64,000 bases of DNA, taken from positions 74,732,860 to 74,796,859 of the forward strand of contig CM055097.1 of assembly GCA_029204225.1 (NCBI GenBank). The letters run 5' to 3'. The notes under the pieces were generated by a model. It was not told where the DNA came from. It made no database searches and worked only from the letters and a program-made list of their open reading frames with translations. The position numbers and the translations under genes are program-made. Origin of the DNA: Diphasiastrum complanatum (taxonomy: Eukaryota; Streptophyta; Lycopodiopsida; Lycopodiales; Lycopodiaceae). Shown here in pieces: positions 1-12,030 of the stretch. The first letter of the stretch is position 1; each line of letters opens with the position of its first letter.

Positions 1-1367
1 AACTTGACCCTCAGACTCTCACAAAGAAAGCTTCACTAGAATCAATTTGATCTTTATACAATCGTATGCCACTTCTATGCACAAAATTTTCTTGTATGCA
101 AAGTACACACGTCTGAAAGGACTTTAACTAGATTTGAACAAGATTCAAAGCACAAGCAAGATCTCCCAAGATCTAGATCACAGACTTTAGAATCACACCA
201 CACCAAAATCTAGTCAATTGGAAATTAGACCTTGCTTTGATCACCAAGATAAAAGCATGACAACAAATTTGAACCAAATAACACCAAAATTAGATCCAAT
301 CACTATTGGACTCAAAAAAGACTGATGACTCTATCTTTGAAGAGTTTGAATGGATTTGAAAATATTTGATTGCAAACAATGGCCTAGATTTCCTTATCAC
401 TTGACTAGCTTGAGAGAAATACACAATTTTGGTCAAATCTCTTAAGATCCAAATGAATGGATGCTACTGATCTAAAATCCACTAGGTAGGCACCTCTACG
501 TACTCTCAAAATCAGATCCAAATTTCAAAAAGGTGCATCAACAACCTTGGAGCCTTACCCATCTCAATCTACACTTCTAGCTCTTTACAACAAGTGGTCA
601 ATTAGATTGCAAGAAATTTGATTTTTTGACTACAAACAGGGCAAGGAACCCTTGCATGACCAATCCTCGCATTGAGTAACCTTTGCAAGTATGATCACTA
701 GGTAGATTTGCCTCAGATCTATTTGCAGTGAAAATTTCAAGCCAATTAGAGCTTGGATCAAAGAGATATCTGAAAAAACCCATAAAAATTGGGCTAAAAT
801 CATGTTATTAGCCAAGTGAAAATGATCAAATCTTGTCAAATCTAGGTTGTCATCACAATATCCATCAAGATCCAACATCTCTGAACTGAACCAAATGAAT
901 GAACCTCAGATCAAGACGATCAAGAAAAAATCAGTACCATCCATACCACACATCCATCACTTCTCTCTTTCATCTCCATTCCATCTTCCATCTCCTCTTG
1001 GCAATGTTCATCGGTAAATCCATTTCTATTTTATTTTTCCATCCCTACTGATCAATCTTTCACTTTCTCTTTTCTTTTTCTTCTCTTCCAAAAAAAAACA
1101 AGAAAAAAGAAGAAGAAGAGGTTGGGACATCATCACCATTGCACCATCACTGAAGCAATCCATCAACCAACTACTTTGCAACATTATAGTGCTGAACAAT
1201 GGAGTCTGCCCTTGCAGGATTATCTAAACTACAGAAGTCCCCTGAAGAAAAAAAATGAGACTACACCCATCACATTTTCCATCTAGTGAGTCCCATCCCT
1301 GAATAGATCATCATGCAAAATACTATGCTGGACTGCCCAAAAAGATCAGATCTGGTATGGTAGAGTT
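1..1367. other. AT-rich spacer, no gene recognised
   Basis: AT-rich sequence with A/T and pyrimidine runs and no reading frame resembling a known family. It ends at the TG that begins the left LTR of the next element. Nothing supportable is seen in it. Confidence 0.5.
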
Positions 1368-2035
1368 TGAAGCAAACTACTCGTTCTTGCCTCAACTACA
1401 ACTAGCAATTTTAAGGATGCGGAAGCATGCATTATTTCGTAATTGTCACATTTTTTGGGAAGGCAAAAAATGTGAACTATGTGAAACTACGTGAATTTTA
1501 CGCACTCAAGCGCATTTTACCTTTACTAAAAAAATGCGAAAAACCTCAAAGAGAGAGAATTCAAGAAATGCGAAAAGAGCGAAAACACCAGTTAGTTTAT
1601 GATACTTCGTCTTCAAATTTTGCAACTTGCGGCTATCTACTGATTGAGAAGACAATATGATTCATTCATCAAATAAAATAATACTAGTATTCATGCATAC
1701 ACAGTACATAGCTGATAGAAATGATCTATTGCTTTATGAAATTTCTTGGAGGAGAGTTTACAGTCCGTCGCATATCTAAGTGCAAAAACTTATTCTATTC
1801 TATTCTGTGCTATCAATTTTCCTCTCCTTCGTCTTTGTCCGTAGGCAAAATTTTTTATATTCTATCATACATTTTTCTTTTAAGTTGGTTTTGTAACTTT
1901 AAGACTACGCTTAAGTGCCGATTAGTTGCAGATGTCCGCTTCCATTTGAACGGACTGTACTTGCGGCCATCTTATCTGATTCATCCCGCGTGGAACTATC
2001 CATGGATGAAGGAAAGTGAAGTTTAGTTTCCAACA
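1368..2035 (-). repeat. Copia LTR (3' LTR in element orientation)
   Basis: On the minus strand it begins TGTTGGAAAC directly after a purine run AAGAGAGAG (polypurine tract) and ends CTTCA. The first ~51 bp of its left edge (1368-1418) recur at 4665-4715 next to the PBS, which fixes that boundary. Length about 668 bp. Confidence 0.7.
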
Positions 2036-2099
2036 CTCTCTCTTGAACTGAAGATTCCTTCAGCCGACTCCCATGTTTTTCCTGTGTTTTTCAAACCGT

Positions 2100-4640
2100 T
2101 GTTTTGCAAAGGGCTTGATCAGAACATCTGTTGTCATTTTTGCGGTCTTCACATACTCAATCTGAATTTCCTGTTTTCGCACAAGATCTTTGATATAATG
2201 GTACTTGAGTGGAATGTGTTTTGTTCTTGGAATGGAAGACAGGGTCTTGAGTCATGGAGATTGTGTTGGTATTATCCATATACATAATAGTAGGTTCTGC
2301 CTGTTGCTCTCCTAGATCATTCACAATTGTCTTAGCCACACGATCTCGTTTGCATTCTTTGAAGCAGCTACATATTCAGCTTCACATGAGGATCCGCCAG
2401 TGACAGATCTGCTGTCGTCCTTTGAATTTGCCCAGGTAGCATCGCTGTATGCCCTCAAAATGGATTCATTTGGCTTTGAATACACAATGCCAAAGTCTAT
2501 GGTGTATTTGAGTTATCGTAAGATTCTCTTTGTCAGCTCCCAATGGTGCCTTCCTAGATTGTTAGAAAACTGTGCTAAAGCATAAACAGGAAAGGCCAAG
2601 TCTAGCCGAGTACATATAATCAGATATATTAGACCTTCGATTAGATTTCGAAAGGGTGCATTTCTCATTTCGACCACTTCCTGCTTAGTCTTTGGGCAAT
2701 CTTCTTTTCATAGTTTTACTCCTAATGCCATAGGAGTGTCTTTCCCTTTGCATTCTAGCATTGCATAGTCTATCAGAGTCTTATAGGCATAACTCTAACG
2801 AGAAAGTTTTATATTGCTAGTTACTTTATTTCTAGCAATTTCTATTCCTAGGAATTTTCTAGCTTCTCCAAGGTCTGTAATTTCAAACTCTTGGCTTATC
2901 TACTGCTTGGTTTCTTGTATCATATCTAAGTTGTTACCAAACATTAGAATGTCATCAACAAAAATAGCTAAGATCAGAAGAGATATTACCCTCAGTCTTA
3001 ATAAATACATCAGCATCGAAAATTAATCTTCTCAAACCAATAGAGACCAAAAAATCAAACATTCTTTTGTGCCAAGGTCTTGCGGCTTGTTTCAACCCAT
3101 AAATACATTTCTTTAGTTTGCAACATAGATAAGGGAATTTTGGATCGAGAAAATCTTCTGGTTGTCTCATATAGATTTCTTCATCAAGAAAACCATCTAG
3201 AAATGCAGTTTTGATATCAATGTGATGGACTATCATGAAATTCTTAACTGCTAAAGCAAACAGGAGACAGATAGTATATTGTTTTACCATAGAAGAAAAT
3301 GTTTCCTGATACTTTACTCCATATATTTGAGAATACCCTTTGGCTACCAATCTAGCCTTGTATCGCTCAGCACTCCCATCCAGTTTCAACTTTAATTTGT
3401 AGACCCATTTGCAGTCCACAATTTTTCTTCCTTCTGGTGGTTTCTCGAGTGTCCATGTATCATTCATGTGCATTGAGTCGATTCCTCTCGCATTGTCTTT
3501 TTCCATTCTTCTGACTCTTGACTTGCAATTGCTTCTAAGTAAGTTTTGGGTTCTGTTGTCATCAAACATCAATTTTCATCGCAGCTGTATGCTGCAGCTT
3601 TCTTGATGGCTTTCTGTCAGATTTTGGCAGAGCGTCTTGGCTCAGTAAGACTCTTCCGTTGTTCAACTTGTACAGGTTGTTGTGGGGTCTGCATCTCCTA
3701 TCGCTCAATTGCTTGTTGATCTTCTTGATCATCCGACATTATAGATATTTGATCTCCCTCTTCAGCCCAATCATATATGTAAGGAGTTAGATCAAAGAAC
3801 TGATAACCAGTCTGGTCTGCATCTTCCTAGAACATTGTTCATCAAATTTGACATCTCTACTTACTTGCACCTTATTGGTTTTGGGACCATATAACTTGTA
3901 GCCAGGTGAATTGATTGCATATCCCACGAATATCATGGGTCTTGATTTTTGATCAAGATTGGACCTCTTCTCTTGAGACACGTGCATGTAAGCCTTGCAA
4001 CCAAACACTCTGACATGCGACAGATTGGGCTTTTCGCCAGCCCATGCCTCATAAGGTGTGGCACCACTTACAACAACTGTCATGCTCCTATTTTGTAGAT
4101 ACACGGCTGTCAGTATAGCTTCTGCCCAAAATTCTTTTGATAAGTTTGCCTGCACCATCATGCACCTTGCTGCCTCCATCAGGGTCTAGTTCTTTCTCTC
4201 TGCTACTCCGTTGTGATGTGGTGTGTAAGGACAATATATTGCCATTCAATTCCTTCATGCTGACAGAAGTTCTTGAATTCTATACTAGTGTATTCTCCAC
4301 CATTATCAGATCTCAAAACCTTGATTTTTCTTCTTGTTTGTGTTTCAGCTAAACTTTTAAAATGTCTAAAAACTATAAAAACTTCAGACTCTTTCTTTAG
4401 AAAATAAAGGTCATGTGTGTGTAATTATCAATGAATGTAGTGAAGTATTGTGCTCCTGATATAGACGGAACCTTCATAGGTCCACGTAGATCGCTATGTA
4501 TCAGCCCAAGAACCTCTTTCGCTCGTAATCCTTCAAATCTGAATGGTTCACGGTGCTACTTGCCTTTCAAACATGATTAACATAGACTGATCTTTCTGTT
4601 AGTCACATTCAGGCCTTCTGCCATTTTGCCTTTTGACATC
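2100..4640 (-). pseudogene. Copia pol remnant (integrase, RT, RNase H)
   Basis: In minus-strand order: an integrase core with HSDLRGP and FIDNYT (about 4520-4430), an integrase C-terminal part with FWAEA, YEAW and VFGCKAYMHV (4179-3787), reverse transcriptase with CKWVYKLKLK, YKARLVAKGY and IDIKTAFLDG (3572-2955), and an RNase H tail with MDNTNTISMTQDPVFHSKNK (2339-2157). Several frames are needed and stops occur between domains, so no intact polyprotein remains. Family known: Ty1/copia pol; order is the copia order IN-RT-RH. Confidence 0.85.
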
Positions 4641-4651
4641 CTGTAGAGTGT

Positions 4652-4663
4652 GCTCTGATACCA
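4652..4663 (-). promoter_or_regulatory. Primer binding site of the copia element
   Basis: Minus strand reads TGGTATCAGAGC, the usual plant copia PBS complementary to the 3' end of initiator tRNA-Met. It lies one base inside the partial right LTR, as expected for the 5' LTR of a minus-strand element. Confidence 0.85.
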
Positions 4664-4664
4664 C

Positions 4665-4718
4665 TAAAGCGAACTACTCGTTCCCGCCTCAACTGCAGCT
4701 AGCAATTTTAAGGATCAT
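4665..4718 (-). repeat. Truncated right LTR of the copia element
   Basis: About 51 bp match the left LTR edge at 1368-1418 with few substitutions; the terminal CA has become TA. Homology then stops abruptly. Confidence 0.7.
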
Positions 4719-5300
4719 TAGAGGAGTTCTCAATATCAAAAAGACCCTTTGAGGAATGCCATGCAGGATATAGAAAAATATCAAAAAAAAAAAAAAAACA
4801 ATATTGTTTATTTGCTTGCCCCCACCACTCCCGAGGCCTCCCCAACTCCCAATGATCTAACAACAGTGTTTATAGTCACAATTAAAAACTGTAAACAGTT
4901 TGCCGTATAACTTGACTAAATTCAAAAATATTCCCTCCATTGGTTACAAAAAGGGCAATATTTTCACTGGATCTAGAATATGACCGCCATCCCCGAATTC
5001 GAATCAGGAAAAATAGCAAAATGTTTGCATATGCATTCCTTCCGCGAGAATAAAAATATGGGCGCCATCTCCAATTATGAACGCCATCTTCACATTGGAA
5101 TGGAAATATGAGCGCCAACTACCTATTGGAATTTTAAAAATGAGCAGCATTTCCAAATTGGAATCAAGCATAAAAGCATGGAGATTGGATTGATCGTACA
5201 TAGTATATAATACAATCAAAGATGATATTTTGTTTTGCTTCATAGAATATGTTCATAGTACTTTGATGCATCTGATTACTCTATTTTTTGTTCTGATGAC
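4719..5300. repeat. Spacer with imperfect GCGCCATC repeats
   Basis: Between 4975 and 5165 a phrase like ATATGRGCGCCATCTCCA followed by ATTGGAAT recurs about four or five times with drift, an imperfect minisatellite of roughly 30-45 bp units. There is a poly-A run near 4783. No gene is seen. Confidence 0.45.
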
Positions 5301-5302
5301 GA

Positions 5303-7918
5303 TTGTATCATCTACATGTGGATATCACTTTGCAAAGAAGAGGAGGCAAAGGAATTCAAATATCTGCTGAGGATCGTTCTCGTTACAGGGCAGAAAGAAA
5401 GAAAAACTTGGATTTGTGGACAGATGGAACATTATATCCACAAGATCCAAGCACTTTGACACATCCCACATTCTCCTCAATAACTCATTTAGTTATGTGG
5501 ATATGCAATGGGCATAGTGGATTACTAGAATATTGTGAAAGATTGTAGAACCATGGAAAACAACTTTATATGAATAAAGTTCACTTTTTAGAAGGTGATT
5601 TAATTCGGATATTCTCTTATTGTTAGAATAGATATTGTCATAGACGTTAGAGGAAAATGAACAACTTCAAAAAAAATCAATGAATCATTATAGAAGATAA
5701 CAATCAATATCAAATCAGAACTAGAGCAAATGCAATCAATCTTACAATCTATTTGTATTGAAAAACTTACAATTATTGAAGGATGTGGAATTGGCAAAGA
5801 AGAAGGCTGGAAGGAAGAAGCGAAAGCGACAAGTATATGCAAGCGCTTTCAAAAGGAGGTTATCGAAATAGAAGGATCCATGCATTCAAGTAAGCATATT
5901 ATGATTTTTGTAAGTTTTTCAGTGACATTTGGATTTAATTTCAGCTATGGTGTTATTCTGTTAACTATATGGTTTTTTTGCAGATCTGCATTAGTAGCTC
6001 CTCGGAATATTAAAGACAATGCTTCACTAGGAATGTCATTGGGCACAATATTGACAGACAAATCCACTGAGTGTATCATGATGAACAATAGGAGTTCAAA
6101 TGTAAGGTGTAAAATAATAGAGTCTTTGATGGTGGACATTCAAATTTTTTTAGATAAGACTATAGTTCAGGGTGCTTGTGATTTTGTAGGTATTAGCAGG
6201 GAAGCATATGCAACAATATTTAAACTGATTAAAGAAGCTTTTAAGCAAGTTCAAATTAGAAAAGTCCCAATCCCTAGGATATATCACTTGAAAAAAGAGA
6301 GGGATACATTAAACAGCATAAGATCATTGGAACTCCATTTCATATTGAGGAGGTGTATGAAACTGATGGAAGATCGATTTTCTATAATTCATCAAACAAC
6401 TTATTTGTTGATCTAAATTACTTGTTGAGATACATCGTCACATTCTATGATATAACCTTTGAAAAGTTGAATGGCAAAATAATTATAGTACTTAAGTTAG
6501 ATGAGTTAAAAATTGTGAAAGGGCAAAAGATGGAGAGGGTTAGTATAACTCTCATGAATGGTACACTATCACCATTCATGAGAGTTAACAAAGGACCAAG
6601 AAGATTTCAGATTCAGTGTCCAGTCAGAGCATGATATCTGGTGGTTGGCAGCGCTTCAGGTAACTAGCCTCTTTATCACATTATATTCATTGAATAGTAT
6701 TAATTCTTTGTTAACTAAGTTTGATTAATTCTTTGGACAGGTGCTGAAGGAGGATGCTAATATATTATCATGGATATTCTCAAGGACATCTTATCCTAAG
6801 ATCATCAAGGACCATATGGATGGAGGACGTCTCTTGAATGTTCTAGGAGTTGGAAACTTCAATGTTGAATGGCACTTAGCAGGTGATTTGAAATCATTGA
6901 AATGTATGTATAATGTCTCTGACGGTGCTACATCAAAACTCCCACTGCATGAAAATGGCAAAAGATGTTACTAGGAGTACAGGAATTACTAGAGAATATA
7001 TAGATCCAAACTGGAAGCCTGTGCTACCTATCCCCTTGAAAAATGTGCATGTTTACACTCTTCATGCAGAAGTTAGATTAATAGAAAACATCATTCATCT
7101 TCATATAATTTTGCTTGGAATAGTAAGCCAAAATCATCAGCAAAGGAAGCTATCTCTCGATTAGAAGATGTGTTATCAAAAGCAGGACTTCATAAGGGAC
7201 ATGTCAAAATTCAAAAAGATGAAAAGCTTTCAGGAAAGATTGGAAATATGCCAACTAAGCCAAGCATAGGAGGAGCAAAAGCACGTCAATTCCTATCAAA
7301 TCATACTGGTAAGGCTGCTAATATTCAACACTCAGTCTAGACAAATATTATTGCTGCCACTTAGGACTTCAAGAAAGACGACAAAACTAGAGTACTAAAA
7401 GTTGATGTATGGAAGAAGCTTGATAGTATGATTGCTATTTTAAGAAAAGATAAATACTCTGATATTGATAAGAAAGTTGTACAAAGGACTTGTGTCGAGT
7501 TTGTTAATGCAGTATCAAAAGCATGGGGAGAAGATCACATCACTCATTACATGGTTAGTATAAATTCTTCAAGATGCTTTCAATTTTCCATATATATCTA
7601 GATCCAAACATAAGACTGACATTATGGTTTTGACATCTGCAACACATACTAAGAGATCATACAACATTTTTTGCAAACACATATGGAAGCCTGAGTGTCT
7701 AGTCATCGCAAGGGATGGAGAAGTCACATTGGCAAGCACGAGCAACATTTCATCAAAATACACAACATGGAGGAACCGATGAAAAACAAAACTACATTTG
7801 TCAATTGTTTCAATGGTTCTACCGTAGAGTTCAGATTCGACATATAACAAAGTCCACACAGTACAACAAGTTTAGAAAAGCATGCCAGTTCATACAGGAA
7901 GAGAAAATTAGATGATTG
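5303..7918 (+). pseudogene. Decayed multi-exon gene of unknown family
   Basis: A chain of plus-strand segments reads like a spliced protein gene with later frameshifts. A lysine/arginine block KKKAGRKKRKRQV (about 5797-5840) looks like a nuclear localisation signal. Apparent GT-AG introns lie near 5890-5982 (CAAGTAAGC to TTTTGCAG) and 6661-6740 (CAGGTAACT to GGACAG). Recognisable blocks after them include VLKLDELKIVKGQKMERVS, SEHDIWWLAALQ, GVGNFNVEWHLAGDLKSLKC, PIPLKNVHVYTLHAEVRLIE, VWKKLDSMIAILRKDKYSD and GMEKSHWQARATFHQNTQHG. I do not recognise the family. Stops and at least two frame changes show it is not intact. The gene-like introns argue against a simple retro-element; a DNA-transposon gene or a lost host gene are both possible. 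The segment 5303-5548 is an open frame of 81 codons that may be a 5' exon. Confidence 0.5.
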
Positions 7919-7966
7919 CCGAGTAGAAGAAAACAAAGACATTCATTCATCATTGTCATCAAATTA

Positions 7967-8095
7967 TGACATGTTCAGAATTATTTGCAAATTCATGGAA
8001 CAAGAGAGGAGAACTACTCAAAGTAAATGTATGACATGTTCAAAATTGCTTGCAAATTCATGGAACAAGAGAGAAGAGAAATACTTAATGTAAAT
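7967..8095. repeat. Tandem duplication, ~66 bp unit, two copies
   Basis: The phrase ATGACATGTTCA...TTGCAAATTCATGGAACAAGAGAG occurs twice in direct succession with about 10 percent divergence and small indels. It lies just 3' of the decayed unknown gene. Confidence 0.75.
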
Positions 8096-8155
8096 GTATT
8101 GATTGTACTATGACAAAATACAAAGTGTCCACTATTCATCATTAGCTTGTGTGGA

Positions 8156-8576
8156 AATTCTCTGCTAGAGTATGCATCTAATAGGTGTGCATTATCCACT
8201 AAGTTCAATATAAGTAGAGTACAATGAATAATGGGAGCTCCTTACAGGAACATTACCATTAATAAAACTTAGAATATTCAAAACATAAGATGTTTTGACG
8301 AAAATGATCTTATTTGTCTTAACAAATTTATGTCCTCCTAGATAAAATGATAAAGCTTTAACTACCATTATCAGACTCTCCCCAACAAGGTTCAGTTTCA
8401 AATGAGCAATACAAATCTCATTCTTTAGAAAATGCCTAAGATAGTGGCCAAGTCCACTATCCCTCTAGAACGAGGATGCATGTTGTCTGTATACAAAGTC
8501 ATCAATTATGAGAGCATCCTATAATAAGAAATAAAGATAATGCACATCTATTAGATGCATACTCTAGCAGAGAATT
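8156..8576. mobile_element. MITE-like element with 41-bp terminal inverted repeats
   Basis: Arms at 8156-8196 and 8536-8576 are inverse complements over 41 bp with a single mismatch, starting AATTCTCTGCTAGAGTATGC. The 421-bp span has no coding capacity. No clear target duplication is visible, so the superfamily is not assigned. Confidence 0.75.
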
Positions 8577-8606
8577 AGAATGTGCATTCTCCTAAAATAA
8601 GGAAGT

Positions 8607-9011
8607 TTAAACACTTACACATTCTTCATCATCAGCAGCAACCATATCAGGATGATCAATATTATGAAAACCTACTGAAGTAGAATCATCTATGAATTGC
8701 ATTAATGATGGACGAGGGAATCCCATCTGGGATTGAAATGCCATGAATTCTTTATTGGATGGTCTGCCTCGTCCATGCTCAGCAATATTTGATAAAGTCC
8801 TAGTTAAGCACTCTTCACCAGTCATAAGTCCCTCCTCATCATCATAATCAATTCCAGCAACAAGGTCATCTGTCTCAAAATCTACAAAGTCGTCGAATTC
8901 AGAAATTGTGTCGCATAATAAGCATAGCACCTCATCTTCACGATAGTAAAAAAACTGACATAAATCAGCTATAGTAAAATATACATCGTCATTTATATAA
9001 TATATTGGCAA
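8607..9011 (-). CDS. Hypothetical acidic ORF, 134 aa
   Basis: An uninterrupted minus-strand frame from ATG to stop. The product is rich in Asp/Glu (for example DDEEGLMTGEE near the middle), has no signal peptide or membrane segment, and contains a basic phrase HGRGRPSNKE resembling a minimal AT-hook-like GRP core. I do not recognise it. It starts about 30 bp from the adjacent MITE arm and ends inside unique sequence. It may be an exon of a decayed transposon gene or a chance frame; its biased composition and length favour a real or former coding exon. Confidence 0.35.
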   Translation of the reverse strand: MPIYYINDDVYFTIADLCQFFYYREDEVLCLLCDTISEFDDFVDFETDDLVAGIDYDDEEGLMTGEECLTRTLSNIAEHGRGRPSNKEFMAFQSQMGFPRPSLMQFIDDSTSVGFHNIDHPDMVAADDEECVSV

Positions 9012-9029
9012 ATTGAAAAGACATTTAGA

Positions 9030-9432
9030 CTCACATGAAGCGACTATCTAGAACTCTATGGGACATAGTGCAAGTAACTTGTTGTTCAAGAGCTTTAATT
9101 TATTATAAAAACTACTTGTGAATGCACTTCTTAAATTTGTCATTTACTAGCATGAGAATTCATCCATCATACACAGCTATGGGGATTGATTCAATTTCCT
9201 TTTTATAGAGGATAGGACTTTCATGCCATATTCATTTTAGAATTTCAATATTGAATTTAAAGTATGAAAGTGTACATAATTATATTTTTCATATGAAACT
9301 CCAAGTACAACATCTACTAAACAAGATTGGAGGCATTGACCTAGAATCTAGATGGATCATGGTCATTGGCTCTACAAGTCCTTGCAAGTTCCATGAAGCC
9401 CAATGCGCGCGCACACGTGCACACGCACACGC

Positions 9433-9495
<63 letters not shown>

Positions 9496-9560
9496 GGCTA
9501 AAATTTGGAAGTTTGAAAGTTGAAAAGTTGGAGTTAAATGAAGCATTTATGGAATTTGGA
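9030..9560. repeat. Partial third copy of the dispersed repeat (blocks Z and W)
   Basis: 9035-9190 matches 16359-16510 and 24037-24195 (GACTATCTAGAACTCT..., CTTGTTGTTCAAGAGCTTTA). 9240-9540 matches 16870-17150 (CATATGAAACTCCAAGTACA...). The same (CA)n tract follows in both. Gypsy copy A begins at the downstream edge. Confidence 0.8.
9417..9493. repeat. (CA)n microsatellite
   Basis: Nearly pure CA run of about 77 bp with CG-containing variants at its 5' side. Confidence 0.98.
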
Positions 9561-12030
9561 AGCTAGCAACTTGGCCCATTGTTCAAACTTGGCCCTTGCT
9601 AAAGTGAATAGTCTCTTAGAACAATATGCCATTTCGAGAAATTGGGCCAGAGCACCACTTGGATGCTTTGCATGTGGAGAAAATCACAGAGTTGCAGAAT
9701 GCCCAAATAAAGAAAAATTTGTACCATTCTGTCCTGACTGTGGATATGGGCATTGCTATAAAGACTGTCCAGCAAGACCAAAGCCACCACCAGCTACAAC
9801 ACCTGTAAATTTGATAACAATCAAGCAAGGATCGGTAGCTCATAATAAACCAAGTGCACCCTTGATGGTGGTCACCAGAGCACAAAAACAAAAAGAACCA
9901 GTAGTGGATTCGATACCTGCTGATTCTATACCATTGAATGATACACCAACAGCATCTAAAGTCTATCCAAATCTTAATGCAGAAAAACAAAGATATCAGG
10001 ATATGAGACAGTGGATTAAACATCTACAAGAAGAAGAGGAACTTGAAGTTGCTAAAGTAACAGTTGAAGTTCGGTCTTCACCATTGCAGCCTCCAAGAAA
10101 TTTACGTACGGATATGAATGATCAATTACAACGACACAAAGAACCCTTCAAGATGACTGAACCTGAAGCACCGCATACATAATTATTCATGAATATTTTG
10201 TCTAGCAAGATCAATATTTCATTGGGAGAGTTCCTAAAGTTGGTGCCAAAAGCAAAAGAAGTCTTGTCGTAAAAGTTAGCTCAAGAAGAATCAGAAGACC
10301 ATTAGGAGTCTCTTTTTTGTGCTAGATTTGAAAAATCTAACGATGTACTCCATGTTGGAGCCACTTGGGAAAGTGAACAAAAGAATATCACTCTGCCGAT
10401 ACAACATAGACAATTTTTTAAAGAAGCAGCCGTGATAGATGGTGGTTCAGGAATTAACCTGATTTCTACAAAGCTATGTACAAAATGGGGCCTTACAAAG
10501 ATTAAGCCTACTACTTTTGCTATTAAGCTAGCTGATCAAATGACAGTTCGACAAGGAATGGTGGAAGATATACCTGTCAGAATTGCAGGAGTACAGTTCG
10601 TCATTACTTTCGTCGTGATGGACCTACCAGAAGCACCAAATGTCTACCAAGTTCTCTTAGGACGTCCATGGTTACGAGTTGCGCAAGTAATTCATGACTG
10701 GGGTACTGGCAAAATCACTTTTGAAAATCGTGAACGTGCAGTTGATCCTACAACTTGGACTATCAAGCCAGTGGTTCAAAAAGTGGATGACGATTCATCA
10801 ACAATGGATCACACTTGTAATCGACCAGAGAAAAAATTGGGAGTTCATTACGATTCTCAAACGGATACTGTCTATTGGAACGAAGCTCTTGCAACAATTG
10901 ATTGTACAGCAGGATATATGTGTCAACAAGATATTCAATCAGAGATGAGCGAGATTTCCTTGTTAGATCAAACTTTGGATACGCCAATCACGTTTCCACT
11001 AAATGTGCTGAATGTAGCCTGGATATCAACGAAACCTATACCAAATCCAATTGAGGATGATCTCATACCAATGAGCCATGCCTTAACTTATGATGGCAAT
11101 GCAGATTTTATGGATGAACAGATTCTACATCATATGGATCTGACCAAATTTGGAGTGCGTAATGTTCCTGATGAACCAACAATCAAATTGCCCAAAGCAA
11201 TTATATTGAGGGGAGACAGGATGACAAGTTTAATGACAAAGAAACAAGCAAAGCAACATTATAATATGGTCCTGAAATGGGAAAATCCCCCTCAAAAGAT
11301 CGATTTTAAGGAAGTGCCACCTCTATTGGATAAAGGCAAAGGAAAAGTCAAGAATGATTCTTCAAGTCAGATCTCCAGCAAGACATCATCGTCTAGGAAG
11401 TCTTCACATGTGAAAAAAGATTTATCATCCTGAAAGTGAGCACCTCCACGATCAATTCCTGCTAAGAAGACTAAACGAAGAGCCAAGACGAGTCCTTTCG
11501 AAAAAGAACAAGCAAATGTAGTCCAGCATGATATGCCAGAGCATTTTAAACGTTATACACTGGATGATGTGGTTATCATGTTACCTAAAGCACATCGTGA
11601 ACCTGAAGAACACATGCCAGAATCTAAAGAGGTTTATGATGGCCCAGCTAGGATGTAGCCCATGAATCTTGCAGAACCAGGAGAACCGGAAAAGATTGTA
11701 CAAGTGGGATCACAACTTACTCCTGAACAGTATCAAGCACTCCGTTTGTTACTTATTAAGTTTCAAGATTTCTTTGTATGGACTTATCAAGATTTGAAGG
11801 GTATTCCGACATCAGTCATTGAACATACCAAACCTTTAGTACCTGATGCAGTACCAAAGGTTACAAAGTTCTATCGTTGTAATCCTAATGTGGCAGATCT
11901 GATAAAGAAAGAACTTCAGAGATTACTTGACACCAATTTCATTTATGAGATTGAGCATACCGAATAAATTTCACTGATTGTCATTGTTCCTAAGAAAAAT
12001 GAAAAATTTTTTTGCATTTACAACAGACAT
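9538..12030 (+). pseudogene. Ty3/gypsy retrotransposon copy A: gag end, protease, RT start
   Basis: Gag nucleocapsid end (9538-10182, 214 codons) has two zinc knuckles, C-FA-C-GEN-H-RVAE-C and C-PD-C-GYG-H-CYKD-C. A retropepsin-like frame (10432-11433) holds the active-site phrase AAVIDGGSGINLIS, the flap-side LADQ and the closing motif LLGRPWL. A short RT start (11662-12005) has LKGIPTSVIEHTKPLVP, KKELQRLLDTNFIYEIE and IVPKKN, then a stop and loss of homology. RNase H and integrase are absent here. Stops separate the domains, so the element is inactive. Copies B and C belong to the same family. Confidence 0.85.

Larger units (their letters stand above)
1368..4718 (-). mobile_element. Internally deleted Ty1/copia LTR retrotransposon
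   Basis: The element reads right to left. It has a left (3') LTR at 1368-2035, RNase H, RT and integrase remnants, a primer binding site at 4663-4652, and the first ~54 bp of the right LTR. Between PBS and integrase there is room only for the end of the GAG-pre-integrase domain (about 4600-4560), so gag and protease are missing. All pol domains are broken by stops or frame changes. The right LTR stops matching at about 4715, so that end is truncated or replaced. The element is non-autonomous and old. Confidence 0.8.

Noticed and set aside
9289-9546. (HT)n and (CV)n frames over the CA tract
   Set aside because: Microsatellite translation artefacts.
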